NCBI RefSeq assembly: GCF_008369125.1
Contig: NZ_VOAY01000002.1
Coordinates: 186,001 to 250,000, forward strand
Reading direction: 5' to 3'
Source of the DNA: Allopusillimonas sp008369125
GTDB lineage: Bacteria; Pseudomonadota; Gammaproteobacteria; Burkholderiales; Burkholderiaceae_B
DNA length: 64,000 bases
Shown here: piece after piece, positions 44,156 to 53,482 of the stretch
Layout: each line of letters starts with the position of its first letter
Position numbering within the stretch: the first letter of the stretch is position 1
Translations under genes and position numbers: made by a program
The notes under the pieces: model-generated
What the model was told of the DNA's origin: nothing
The model's input: only the letters and a program-made list of their open reading frames with translations
Databases searched by the model: none

Positions 44156-44254
44156 GGGGAATTACTCCCTATGGCACTTATATTCAAAGACGAGCATGCT
44201 TTATGGCGAAGAGGAATCGAGTGCGCTTTTATGTGCTTAGCTGTGTCGGATCGC

Positions 44255-44260
44255 TATAAT
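44255..44260 (+). promoter_or_regulatory. Putative -10 element of the GntR-type gene
   Basis: A perfect TATAAT. No good -35 hexamer lies 16-18 bases upstream. The predicted start near 44267 places the operator 44271-44283 at about +4 to +16, so a bound regulator would block its own gene. Confidence 0.5.
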
Positions 44261-44270
44261 ATATCCCTTG

Positions 44271-44283
44271 TTGGTATACAAAA
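44271..44283. promoter_or_regulatory. Candidate GntR/FCD operator, regulator side
   Basis: TTGGTATACAAAA, the second copy, 8 bases upstream of the regulator start. The GT-x-AC core matches the known style of FCD-type GntR operators. Confidence 0.6.
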
Positions 44284-44291
44284 TTTGATCT

Positions 44292-45029
44292 ATGTTCACT
44301 ACCCCGACCCCCACGCTGATCGACGACACCCTCGATCGACGCACGCTTCCAGCTGCTGCCGCAGAACGACTGCGCGAACTCATCATCGAAGGTGAGTTGC
44401 CGCCCGGCACGCGACTGAACGAGCGGGCCTTGAGCGAACGCCTGGGTGTCTCGCGTACACCTCTGCGCGAAGCGTTTCGCCTGCTGGCCTCCGAGAGCCT
44501 GGTCGAAATCCAGCCCAATCGCGGCGCAAGAGTCGCCGTCTTGTCGGAAATCGACATCCGGGAAAGCTTTGCCGTGCTGGGAGGGCTAGAGGCCCTCTCG
44601 GGCGAGCTGGCCTGCCAACATGCCACAGAAGATGAAATCGCCGAGATCCGTGCGCTTACTTTTGAAATGCAAGCTTGCCATGCGAGGCAAAACCTGCCCA
44701 CCTACTACCGGGTCAATCGTGAAATCCATAACTGCATTAACCGGGCGGCCCGCAACCGCCTGCTCGAGCAGGTTTACTCCACGCTGAACCAGCGCGTTCA
44801 GAACTTGCGATTTCGCTCTAACCTGAACCCCGACAAATGGAAGAAAGCCATGGAAGAGCACATCGCCATGGTCGATGCGCTCTCACGGCGCGACGGGGTT
44901 GAGCTGGGCCGCCTGATGCGGGAGCATCTGCAGCGCAAATGCGAGGCCGTTATTGAAGGCCTTGGCAAAGAACATAACCACACCCAAGACCCTCCCGTGG
45001 TTCCATCTACCCCCATCCAAGACGGCTGA
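44292..45029 (+). CDS. GntR-family regulator, FadR subfamily with FCD domain
   Basis: A 245-residue transcription factor. The winged helix includes LPPGTRLNERALSERLGVSRTPLREAFRLL at about 35-65. The C-terminal FCD domain keeps the histidines of its metal-binding effector pocket (REIHNCI, MEEHIAMV, MREHLQRK). FCD regulators respond to carboxylic acids such as glycolate or lactate and usually repress without ligand. It is divergent from the TRAP operon and directly upstream of the FAD/Fe-S dehydrogenase gene (7-base gap), so it probably controls both. ATG 44292 has no strong ribosome site. Confidence 0.9.
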   Translation: MFTTPTPTLIDDTLDRRTLPAAAAERLRELIIEGELPPGTRLNERALSERLGVSRTPLREAFRLLASESLVEIQPNRGARVAVLSEIDIRESFAVLGGLEALSGELACQHATEDEIAEIRALTFEMQACHARQNLPTYYRVNREIHNCINRAARNRLLEQVYSTLNQRVQNLRFRSNLNPDKWKKAMEEHIAMVDALSRRDGVELGRLMREHLQRKCEAVIEGLGKEHNHTQDPPVVPSTPIQDG

Positions 45030-45036
45030 ATCAACC

Positions 45037-48000
45037 ATGAACGCGCCCCTGCCCCAAAAAGTCATACACGCCGACCAACAGCGCAACGAGCTCTCTGAGC
45101 GGCTCACGCGTGAGGTTCAGGGTGAAATTCTGTTTGGCCGGGGCGATCGCGGCCGCTACGCGACCGACGCCTCAATCTATCAAGCCGACCCAATCGGGGT
45201 GCTGGTTCCAAAAACCTTTGACGACGTTCGTATTGCGGCATCCATCTGTGCCGAATTGCGTGCGCCCTTTGTCGCGCGTGGCGGCGGAACATCTCAATGC
45301 GGCCAGACGGTAGGGCCAGCCCTGATACTGGACAACAGCAAATACCTTAACCGCGTTCTCAGTTTCGACCATGAGGGCATGACGGTAACGGTAGAGCCAG
45401 GCATTGTGCTCGATCACCTTAACGCGTGGCTTAAGCCGCACGGCGTCTGGTTTCCTGTGGACGTAAGCACCTCGGCCCAATGCACGCTGGGCGGTATGGC
45501 TGGCAATAATTCCTGTGGCTCACGTTCCATTCAGTACGGCAACATGGTGCACAACGTGCTCTCCATCGATGCCCTGCTGGCCGATGGCACCGAGGGCCAG
45601 TTCGGGCCTCTGGCGGCCATGCCAACAGACAGCGGGCGCATTGCCTCTATCGTGCGCCGCCTTCAGGAAATCGCTGTGCGCGAGCATGACGAAATCGCCC
45701 GCACCGTACCCAAGGTTTTACGCCGGGTGGGCGGCTATAACCTCGATATATTTAACCCACAAAGCGAACGCCCCTATACCGCAGACAACAGCCCCAACCT
45801 CGCCCACCTGCTGGTGGGTAGTGAGGGCACGCTGGCGCTCACGCGCCAGATCACGCTGCAACTCGCGCCGCTGCCTGTGCACAAAACGCTGGGGGTGGTG
45901 AACTTTCCGACGTTTTACCAGGCCATGGACATGGCGCAGCACATTGTGAAGCTGGGCCCGGTGGCGGTTGAACTGGTTGATCGCACCATGATCGACCTAG
46001 CACGCAACAACCCGGCCTTTGGCCCCACCATAGAACGCGCGCTGCTCGGCGAACCCCAGGCCATACTGCTGGTCGAGTTTGCAGGTATCGAGCAAGACGA
46101 ACAGGTCGCACGGTTACGGCAGTTGGTGGAGCTTATGGGTGATTTAGGGCTGCCCAACAGCGTGGTCGAAATGCCCGAGGCTGCAGCGCAGCAGGCCTTA
46201 TGGTCAGTGCGCAAGGCAGGCCTGAACATCATGATGAGTATGCGCGGGGACGGCAAGCCGGTTTCTTTCATCGAAGACTGCGCCGTACCGCTGGAACACC
46301 TGGCTGAATACACCAGTCGCCTGACCGAGGTCTTTCACAAGCACGGCACCAGCGGCACCTGGTATGCCCACGCCTCGGTAGGAACCTTGCACGTGCGCCC
46401 CATTCTGGACATGCGCACCGATGGCGCAGGCAAGATGCGCGCCATCGCCGAAGAGGCCAGCGCCATCGTGCGCGAATACAAGGGCGCGTTCTCGGGCGAG
46501 CACGGCGACGGCCTGGCACGTAGTGAATGGGTCTCGTGGCAGTTCGGCCCACGCATGACCCAGGCGTTTGAAGAGATTAAAGACCTGTTCGACCCACAGG
46601 GCCTCATGAACCCCGGCAAGATCGTGCGCAGCCCCAAGTTTGACGACGTCTCGCTGTTTCGATTTAACCCCACCTATCAGGTTTTGCCGCTGGCGGCTGC
46701 GTTAGACTGGTCCAGCTGGAACGTCACCGGCAACGCCGCCGCACAAACCACAAGCGCGCCAGGGACCGGTGGTGACCCTTCTCATGGCTTTGCCAAAGCC
46801 ATCGAGATGTGCAACAACAACGGCCACTGCCGCAAATTCGATGCCGGCACCATGTGCCCCAGCTATCGCGTCACGCATGATGAACGCCACCTGACGCGAG
46901 GTCGCGCCAACACTCTGCGACTGGCGCTTTCAGGCCAAATGGGGCCAGACGCCTTTACCTCCGAAGAAGTACGCCAGACGCTGGATCTCTGTGTCAGCTG
47001 CAAAGGCTGCAAGCGCGAGTGCCCCACAGGGGTGGACATGGCCAAAATGAAAATCGAGTTTCTGTACCAGTGGCAGAAACAACACGGCCTGCGCCTCAAG
47101 GACAAACTCATCGCCACCATGCCCCGTTGGGCGCCATGGGCGGCACGCCTGCCGTGGTTATTCAACTTGCGTGACACGGTGCCCGGTGCCGCATGGCTTT
47201 CAGAACGCCTGTTGGGCTTGTCCGCGCGTCGTTCGTTACCCCGATGGCGCCGCGACACGTTCCTGGCCACTGCGCACTCCGACCATAACGACGACGCAGA
47301 CGTCGTCCTGTTTGCCGATACCTTTAACAACTACCTGGAGTCGGAAAACGCCCGCGCCGCCCTGAGCGTGTTGCAGGCTGCCGGCTACAAAGTCCATATC
47401 GCCCGCGCCCATCCCAAAGATTCTGAAAAAGACCGGCCCCTGTGCTGTGGGCGCACCTATCTTTCCGCCGGCCTGGTCGATGAGGCCAAGGCCGAAGCCC
47501 GTCGTGTCGTACAAGCACTGAGTCCCTTCATAGCTCGCGGCATTCCTGTTGTCGGCCTAGAACCCTCGTGTCTGCTATCACTGCGCGATGAATTTCTGGT
47601 CATGGGCATGGGCGAAGACGCAAGCAAACTCGCACGCCTGTCGTTTTTATTCGAAGAATTTCTCGCGCGTGAACACACTGCAGGTACCTTGCACCTGGCG
47701 CTCAAGCCCCTACCTGAGAAAAAGGCACTGCTGCACGGCCATTGTCATCAAAAAGCCTTCGACGCCGTCAAGCCGGTGCTGACCGTCTTGGCAATGATTC
47801 CGGAACTGGACGTGAACCTGATTGAATCAAGCTGTTGTGGCATGGCGGGCAGCTTTGGCTACGAAGCCACCCACTACGACGTGTCGATGCAGATGGCAGA
47901 ACTGTCACTGCTACCTGCCGTGCGCAAGGCCGACGCCGACACCCTGCTGGTCGCCGATGGCACCAGCTGTCGCCACCAGATCGCCGACGGGTCGGGCCGG

Positions 48001-48045
48001 AAGGCCGAACATGTGGCCTGTGTATTGGCGCGTGCGCTGGCTTGA
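45037..48045 (+). CDS. FAD-linked and Fe-S 2-hydroxyacid dehydrogenase (YdiJ/GlcD-GlcF fusion type)
   Basis: A 1002-residue single chain joining a GlcD-like FAD domain (PCMH-type binding, ARGGGTSQCGQ near 83-93) and a GlcF-like half. Fe-S motifs are CNNNGHCRKF near residue 591 and CVSCKGCKRECP near 652; two CCG motifs follow (LCCGRTYL near 802, SSCCGMAGSFG near 932). E. coli YdiJ, a D-2-hydroxyglutarate dehydrogenase of 1018 residues, has this layout, but D-lactate enzymes do too. ATG 45037 is chosen over the frame start at 44953, which overlaps the regulator gene. With the aminotransferase it may connect 2-hydroxy, 2-oxo and amino acids. Confidence 0.88.
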   Translation: MNAPLPQKVIHADQQRNELSERLTREVQGEILFGRGDRGRYATDASIYQADPIGVLVPKTFDDVRIAASICAELRAPFVARGGGTSQCGQTVGPALILDNSKYLNRVLSFDHEGMTVTVEPGIVLDHLNAWLKPHGVWFPVDVSTSAQCTLGGMAGNNSCGSRSIQYGNMVHNVLSIDALLADGTEGQFGPLAAMPTDSGRIASIVRRLQEIAVREHDEIARTVPKVLRRVGGYNLDIFNPQSERPYTADNSPNLAHLLVGSEGTLALTRQITLQLAPLPVHKTLGVVNFPTFYQAMDMAQHIVKLGPVAVELVDRTMIDLARNNPAFGPTIERALLGEPQAILLVEFAGIEQDEQVARLRQLVELMGDLGLPNSVVEMPEAAAQQALWSVRKAGLNIMMSMRGDGKPVSFIEDCAVPLEHLAEYTSRLTEVFHKHGTSGTWYAHASVGTLHVRPILDMRTDGAGKMRAIAEEASAIVREYKGAFSGEHGDGLARSEWVSWQFGPRMTQAFEEIKDLFDPQGLMNPGKIVRSPKFDDVSLFRFNPTYQVLPLAAALDWSSWNVTGNAAAQTTSAPGTGGDPSHGFAKAIEMCNNNGHCRKFDAGTMCPSYRVTHDERHLTRGRANTLRLALSGQMGPDAFTSEEVRQTLDLCVSCKGCKRECPTGVDMAKMKIEFLYQWQKQHGLRLKDKLIATMPRWAPWAARLPWLFNLRDTVPGAAWLSERLLGLSARRSLPRWRRDTFLATAHSDHNDDADVVLFADTFNNYLESENARAALSVLQAAGYKVHIARAHPKDSEKDRPLCCGRTYLSAGLVDEAKAEARRVVQALSPFIARGIPVVGLEPSCLLSLRDEFLVMGMGEDASKLARLSFLFEEFLAREHTAGTLHLALKPLPEKKALLHGHCHQKAFDAVKPVLTVLAMIPELDVNLIESSCCGMAGSFGYEATHYDVSMQMAELSLLPAVRKADADTLLVADGTSCRHQIADGSGRKAEHVACVLARALA

Positions 48046-48048
48046 GCC

Positions 48049-48138
48049 TTACAGTGACTTTAAATACCCCACCACATCGGCGACCTCGGCAGGGGTCAGG
48101 TTAAGCGACTGCCTGGCGTTGTACTGATTACCCCCCCT
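48049..48138 (-). pseudogene. C-terminal remnant of a c-type cytochrome
   Basis: Read on the minus strand, about 24 codons end in a stop at 48049-48051: YNARQSLNLTPAEVADVV followed by GYLKSL. This is the ending seen in many cytochrome c domains (LTPxEVADVVxYLKSL). No haem motif CxxCH or start lies upstream, so only a fragment remains. It sits at the junction with the AT-rich Liv cluster. The short stretch 48139-48252 shows nothing further. Confidence 0.5.
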
Positions 48139-48252
48139 GATGCAAACTAATTGTCGACGGTGGAGACTACTCGTGAAGAAAGTGAGATCGCAACGCCGCT
48201 ATCACTACCGTCTTCGTCTAAGCCGACACAAAACTTGGGGTTTCTTACAAAC

Positions 48253-48963
48253 TCAGGCGCCAAGGTACACTTTTCGCACTTCATCGTTGCTTAGCAGGTC
48301 ACTTGCTGGCCCCTCCAGGCGAACAACTCCGGTTTCCAAAACATACCCATAATCAGCAAGCCTCAATGCCAACTGGGCATTTTGTTCTACAAGAAGAACC
48401 GACACCCCAGCATCAGAAATATTTTTTATGATCTTTCCGATTTCAACGATGAGCTTAGGCGCCAACCCCAACGTGGGCTCATCAAGTATCAGCAGCTTTG
48501 GCTCCATCATTAATGCTCTTCCTATCGCTACCATTTGCTGTTCGCCGCCGGACATCGTCGATACCCGTTGATTTAATCGTTCTTTAATTCGTGGAAATAG
48601 CTCCATGACGACAGCAGCCTGACTGCGAACCTTCGAGTAGTTGGGCAATACGAACCCACCCATCCTCAGATTTTCATACACGGTCATCTCGGCGAACAGC
48701 TTTCTTCCCTCCGGGGACACAGCCATCCCTTTGATTGCGGCTTCGTGTTGCTTGATCTTGGAAATATCTTCACCGTCAAACACTATTGACCCACTTAGGC
48801 CCCGCAATTGCCCACAGATCACGTTAAGCAGTGTTGTTTTACCCGCACCATTTGAGCCCAGAACGGTAACGATTTTACCTTTTGGAACTTCGATGGACAC
48901 GTTATTCAATACCAGACCTTTGCCATAACTTGCATCGAGGTTAGCTACACTAAGTAAACTCAT
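48253..48963 (-). CDS. Liv-type ABC transporter ATP-binding protein (LivF family), system 2
   Basis: A 236-residue ATPase with Walker A GSNGAGKTT, signature MSGGEQQ and Walker B LILDEPTLGLAP. ATG 48963 is chosen because GGAG lies 6 bases upstream; a TTG at 48975 is less likely. It overlaps the end of the LivG-type gene by 14 bases and is the last gene of the cluster. Confidence 0.92.
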   Translation of the reverse strand: MSLLSVANLDASYGKGLVLNNVSIEVPKGKIVTVLGSNGAGKTTLLNVICGQLRGLSGSIVFDGEDISKIKQHEAAIKGMAVSPEGRKLFAEMTVYENLRMGGFVLPNYSKVRSQAAVVMELFPRIKERLNQRVSTMSGGEQQMVAIGRALMMEPKLLILDEPTLGLAPKLIVEIGKIIKNISDAGVSVLLVEQNAQLALRLADYGYVLETGVVRLEGPASDLLSNDEVRKVYLGA

Positions 48964-49708
48964 ATGTGGCTCCAAGATAGGCCTCTATCACGTCTGGATT
49001 GTTTCTTACACCATCGGGCTCATCAACAACAATCACTTGCCCGGCACTCAACGCCATGATGCGATCACATACGTTCATGATCAGCTTCATGTCGTGCTCC
49101 ACAATCAGAATGGTAATGTTTAGTTCAGAGCGCAGGCGGCGGATTAACTCCGCTAGTTGCACCTTCTCGGACGAATTAAGCCCTGCTGCAGGTTCATCCA
49201 TTAACAGAATATTTGGGGAAGTCACTATGGCCATCGCAAGGTTCAAAGCCTTTTGCTTTCCGTAGGGCAGTGCGCCAGCTTGTTGGTATTCGTCTTCTGT
49301 CAGGCCTACAAACTCGAGAGCATTATGGATTTCAATCTTACCAACAGATTTATCATGAAAAAGCGTATTTAAGAAGGATGATGGTTGAAAGCATTTTGGT
49401 AGATACCATGCGTTCAGAAGGTTTTCTTTAACCGTCTCATCTTCGAATAAGACAGGCGATTGAAATGTACGCGCCAAACCCATACGCGCAATCTTGGACA
49501 CCGACTTGTTGGTGATATCGCTTTCTTCAAGCCATACCTTTCCTTCAGTAGGAGGAATCATGCCCGCGATCAAGTTCAATACTGTCGTCTTTCCTGCACC
49601 ATTTGGCCCAATCAGCCCAAATATTTCGCTACGCTTCACTTCAAAAGAAACATCGTTGACGGCAGCCAGCCCGCCAAAGCGTTTCGTAAGTCGATCTGTC
49701 TTGATCAT
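48950..49708 (-). CDS. Liv-type ABC transporter ATP-binding protein (LivG family), system 2
   Basis: A 252-residue ATPase with Walker A GPNGAGKTT, a diverged signature ALPYGKQKALNLAMAI and Walker B ILLMDEPAAGLN. The C-terminal segment AYLGATYEFT fits LivG. It overlaps the LivM-type gene by four bases. Confidence 0.92.
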   Translation of the reverse strand: MIKTDRLTKRFGGLAAVNDVSFEVKRSEIFGLIGPNGAGKTTVLNLIAGMIPPTEGKVWLEESDITNKSVSKIARMGLARTFQSPVLFEDETVKENLLNAWYLPKCFQPSSFLNTLFHDKSVGKIEIHNALEFVGLTEDEYQQAGALPYGKQKALNLAMAIVTSPNILLMDEPAAGLNSSEKVQLAELIRRLRSELNITILIVEHDMKLIMNVCDRIMALSAGQVIVVDEPDGVRNNPDVIEAYLGATYEFT

Positions 49709-50637
49709 ATTTTTCTTCTCGATCTTTTGCGGAAGCGATCAACAATACCAAGAACACCTGTAGGTGCAAATAGCAATATTAATATCAATATGATTGCATA
49801 GGACAGTAATTGGTATTCTCGCATATCTCGCAATACTTCCGGCAACGGCTGGATGATGACTGCACCGATTAATGCACCAACGGGGCTGGTCATGCCGCCT
49901 ACGACATTCATTACAATAGCATCCATGGTTATATGGAAGCTAAATGGTGCTGGCGACAAAAACCGAATGTAATGAGCGTACAACCCGCCAGCAATACCGG
50001 CGAAAAATGCACTTACTGAAAAAATACAGACACGCCATAACAATGTGCGCACGCCGAGCGATTGCCCTAACTCATCATTTGTACGCAAGCACGATACGAT
50101 GCGACCTAGCAAACCCTTCTTGAAATAGAGTGCGAAAAACAAGACTACACACAATGCAGCGAACGATATCAGGTAATACGATGAAGAGTTCTCGACGACA
50201 AACGCTCCGACTGCCAGTCTTTTGATACCGTAAAGCCCGCTGTTGCCACCGGTTAAGCTGGTCCATTCTTGGAGCAGCATATTGACTATTTGAGCAAACG
50301 AGAATGTCAGCAATACGAAATAAACACCCCGAATTTTTAGAACCAACGGAGCAATAATCGCAGCAATTAGCGAGGCGAACACAGCGCCAACAAATATCGT
50401 AACGCCCGTAGGTACATTTAGCCTTAAAGACAAAAGTGCTGATGTGTAAGCACCAATCGCCATAAATGCGACATGAGCAAATGATAATTGGCCCATCAAT
50501 AAAACTATGTTGATCGAAATGGCAACGATCCCCATGATGCAGACCATTATCGCGATGTGATAAACGTAATCGGCTTGTACAAACAAAGGCACTAAGCCCA
50601 AGCAGATCAACCCCAAGAATAAAATTATTGTCCTCAT
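49705..50637 (-). CDS. Liv-type ABC transporter permease (LivM family), system 2
   Basis: A 310-residue membrane protein of the LivM family with about nine helices. MGQLSFAHVAFMAIGAYTSA and the coupling loop SCLRTNDELGQSLGV are typical; the latter contacts the ATPases. Base composition of this gene is visibly richer in A and T than the TRAP region before it. It overlaps both neighbouring permease and ATPase genes by four bases. Confidence 0.92.
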   Translation of the reverse strand: MRTIILFLGLICLGLVPLFVQADYVYHIAIMVCIMGIVAISINIVLLMGQLSFAHVAFMAIGAYTSALLSLRLNVPTGVTIFVGAVFASLIAAIIAPLVLKIRGVYFVLLTFSFAQIVNMLLQEWTSLTGGNSGLYGIKRLAVGAFVVENSSSYYLISFAALCVVLFFALYFKKGLLGRIVSCLRTNDELGQSLGVRTLLWRVCIFSVSAFFAGIAGGLYAHYIRFLSPAPFSFHITMDAIVMNVVGGMTSPVGALIGAVIIQPLPEVLRDMREYQLLSYAIILILILLFAPTGVLGIVDRFRKRSRRKI

Positions 50638-51497
50638 GACGCTTTTCCGAGCAGTCCGAGAGGCTTATACAGAAGCAATATAACGACGAAGGAAAAAGAA
50701 AAAATCATCGCAATATTCTGTGTGTAAAACGTTGCAAATATTGACTCAAAAAGACCGAGTAACAGCCCGCCGATCGCCGCCCCTGGTATTGACCCAAGCC
50801 CTCCTATGATTACGACAATAAAAGCTTTTAGCATAGGCACTTCGCCCATATAAGGTCCGACGTCATAGATCGGCGCCATAAGTGCACCCGCAAATGCCGC
50901 GAGACCTGTTCCCAGTACAAATGCCAGTGACTGCATCTTGCGTGTTGGTATACCCATTAAGGATGCCGTCCGATGGTCTTGCGAGACAGCGTCGATAGCC
51001 AAACCCGTCTGTGTTTTCTTCATGAACAGGTAAAACATGACAAGTATGATTGCAGATATTAAAGCGACCAGACTACGATCCTTTGCGATAACAATGCCCG
51101 CCACAGACCACGCACCCGTAACAACGCGCGGTACGGTAACCTCTTGTGGTCCAAATATTAATAAGGCGGCAGATTGTAAAGCGATACCGATTGCAAGCGC
51201 CATGATCATGCCTTGCAGCTCAAGCCCGTGCAGTGGTCTGAACAGCACCCGCTCCAATATGAAACCAATCGCGGCAGCAAAAACAATAGCAAGAAAAACA
51301 GCAATAAAAAACGGAAGCTTCAACAGAACAATTAATACATATGTACAAAAGGCGCCAATCATATAAAATTCGCCATGAGCGAAGTTCACCAGACGCATTA
51401 TCCCAAAAATTAAAGTAAAACCAGTAGCTATCAATACATATATAGCCCCACTGAAAAGTCCGTTAACTAATATTTGCCCAATGAGCTGTAATGACAT
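50634..51497 (-). CDS. Liv-type ABC transporter permease (LivH family), system 2
   Basis: A 287-residue permease starting MSLQLIGQILVNGLFSGAIYVLIA, with NFAHGEFYMIGAF near residue 40, both typical of LivH. It forms the channel with the LivM-type protein. About 210 bases separate it from the upstream cyclase gene; I see no terminator there, so the operon probably continues. Confidence 0.92.
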   Translation of the reverse strand: MSLQLIGQILVNGLFSGAIYVLIATGFTLIFGIMRLVNFAHGEFYMIGAFCTYVLIVLLKLPFFIAVFLAIVFAAAIGFILERVLFRPLHGLELQGMIMALAIGIALQSAALLIFGPQEVTVPRVVTGAWSVAGIVIAKDRSLVALISAIILVMFYLFMKKTQTGLAIDAVSQDHRTASLMGIPTRKMQSLAFVLGTGLAAFAGALMAPIYDVGPYMGEVPMLKAFIVVIIGGLGSIPGAAIGGLLLGLFESIFATFYTQNIAMIFSFSFVVILLLYKPLGLLGKAS

Positions 51498-51708
51498 GTA
51501 TTTCCCGTGCCGTAAAAAAACCTAAACAGGTCATTCATAAACGAACTTTCGCCGATTAACGCACCTTCACGATGAGAGCACTTACGATATTGTAGAAATC
51601 ATGTGATAACTTGAATTAATATTGGTTCTGGCTTGATCTCATCCATATCTACAATACTTTCCGCTTTTTTTGCTTGCGCGGCACCATAGCGGCCGGCTAA
51701 CTGCTAGA

Positions 51709-52542
51709 TTATTTTTGAATGATCGCTAACGGTCTTACTGGGGATGCGGTTGCTCCCTTCAAGTTTAATGGAAGCATCACCAGCGTAAATATCATCACGC
51801 CTTGCTGTGCAAGTTCTTCCGTCCGCAAATTTTCAATTAGGTAAACGCCACAATCCACAAGCGTGTGAATGTGTACCGGCATTACAACTGTGGGATCCAC
51901 ACCGGGCACGACCTCTACAGCCATGGTGTCAGAGCCTATGGCAAATACTTTGTGATCAGTCAGATAACGCGCTGCTTCAAGCGTGATACCGGGGCAACTG
52001 CTGGCGTAAGATGACCGCCTGTCATCATAAAAACGCCCCCATCCTGTATGAATAACAACGATATCGCCAGGGGCTAACGCCACGTCGTTTTTTGCGATTG
52101 TTTCTTCGATGTCTTGTGCTGTAATAGGACGACCGCCCTCTAGATAGCTGCCACCGTCCAGCCCCGACAGATCGAGCAAGATGGCACGTGTGATCGTCAT
52201 AGGGATCTGGGCCGCATCAAGGTCACGCAGAGCAAGGCTACCAACCGTATCATCAGTGGTCCTTCCTCCGTGCATGCATGCCCCGCACGAGAAGTGTCCC
52301 AAGGCGTCGACATGTGTACCAACATGGAAAGTCATATTCACCAGTTCCACGTTAACACCTGGCTCGTTTACCACTCCGTTCCGTTTAAGAGCCGATATAG
52401 TGCGGTCTGCCGTGGTCCAAAGCGTCATTTGATAGGCTGGCTGAGCCCCTGGGATATGGGGCGACTTAGGGCTAACAGGTTGGCTCAAGTCGAGAACCAA
52501 TGCCGACTCAGGTATTAGGGTTGTGTTCAAATGAAACGGCAT
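51709..52542 (-). CDS. Cyclase-family metal-dependent hydrolase (kynurenine formamidase-like)
   Basis: A 277-residue protein of the cyclase / KynB family, metal-dependent hydrolases that open amides, esters or rings. The metal site HVGTHVDALGH (H73, H77, D79, H83) is intact. In this operon, between a CoA-dependent pair and the Liv permeases, it may hydrolyse the imported compound or a ring intermediate; cyclic dione hydrolases also belong here. The exact substrate is unknown. Only a weak GAGA precedes ATG 52542. Confidence 0.85.
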   Translation of the reverse strand: MPFHLNTTLIPESALVLDLSQPVSPKSPHIPGAQPAYQMTLWTTADRTISALKRNGVVNEPGVNVELVNMTFHVGTHVDALGHFSCGACMHGGRTTDDTVGSLALRDLDAAQIPMTITRAILLDLSGLDGGSYLEGGRPITAQDIEETIAKNDVALAPGDIVVIHTGWGRFYDDRRSSYASSCPGITLEAARYLTDHKVFAIGSDTMAVEVVPGVDPTVVMPVHIHTLVDCGVYLIENLRTEELAQQGVMIFTLVMLPLNLKGATASPVRPLAIIQK

Positions 52543-52593
52543 GGAGTTCTCACGAGCAGCAGGTAAGTAATTGAAAGTGTGGAACGATAAAAA

Positions 52594-53394
52594 TTAGTGC
52601 CGCTTTTGCTTTAATTTTTTTACGTACTCGGCGCCGACTTGTCGCGTCTCCGGATCATTGCGTACGAAAAAGCCGTGAAACATATCGCTAGGCGCGGGTG
52701 GTAGCAAATCATTGTTGGCACGATCAATTGTGTTGATTGTTGCGAGAAGTAATGCTTCGGAGCGTTTACCCAGATTGATGGCAACATCATGAACACGATC
52801 TTCCAGCGAGTTGTCACTCACTATCTCCGTTACTAACCTGCCAGCATCGCGATGATCCACAGGAAGTACCGTACAGTTAAGAATCATGTCGGCGGCGCGC
52901 ACAGGGCCCACCTCCCGTGTCAAAAGAGAAGCGCCGCCAAGTAGAAATGGGATTCCGAAGTCAAGCTCAGGCAATGCAAAGGTGGTGTTGCTGGCAGCGT
53001 AACGTAGGTGGCACTGCAGAGCCATTGCTAGCCCAGCACCTACAACATGACCATGCAGCTGGGCAATACGAACCACAGGAGCACGGCCGATTAGCTCCAA
53101 CATGGAACTTACACGTTGTGCATCAAACATTTTCTCGCGAGGGGTGCCCTCTGACCTTTGCGTAGTTACGTCGTAGCCCGCGCAGAAACTGCGACCTGCC
53201 CCTTTGAACACCAGTACCCTCACATCGGGTCTCCAACCCAAGTCAGATACAGCGTGCTGAATTTCGTCAGCCATCGTGAAATTAATAGCATTCAACTGTT
53301 CGGGACGATTTAGCATAATGACTGCTACGTTTTTTTCAACAGCGACGACTATGCACGTATATTTTTTGTTAGCCTGTTTTGAATCGTTGCTCAT
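52594..53394 (-). CDS. Enoyl-CoA hydratase/isomerase family protein, system 2
   Basis: A 266-residue crotonase-fold protein. AGRSFCAGYDV and LHGHVVGAGLAMAL form the oxyanion hole. The first catalytic glutamate is replaced (GAGLA instead of GGxE), while the second is kept in LPELDFGIP. It probably acts on the CoA ester made by the ligase encoded two genes upstream, perhaps as isomerase or hydrolase. It lies 51 bases before the cyclase gene. Confidence 0.85.
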   Translation of the reverse strand: MSNDSKQANKKYTCIVVAVEKNVAVIMLNRPEQLNAINFTMADEIQHAVSDLGWRPDVRVLVFKGAGRSFCAGYDVTTQRSEGTPREKMFDAQRVSSMLELIGRAPVVRIAQLHGHVVGAGLAMALQCHLRYAASNTTFALPELDFGIPFLLGGASLLTREVGPVRAADMILNCTVLPVDHRDAGRLVTEIVSDNSLEDRVHDVAINLGKRSEALLLATINTIDRANNDLLPPAPSDMFHGFFVRNDPETRQVGAEYVKKLKQKRH

Positions 53395-53482
53395 TCGCTT
53401 CTCGCTTGCACTGTGATCAAAGCAGGCCTCGCCCGTATGGCGAGGTCTGTCCCATGAGACGCTGTTATTTGCACTCAGACGG

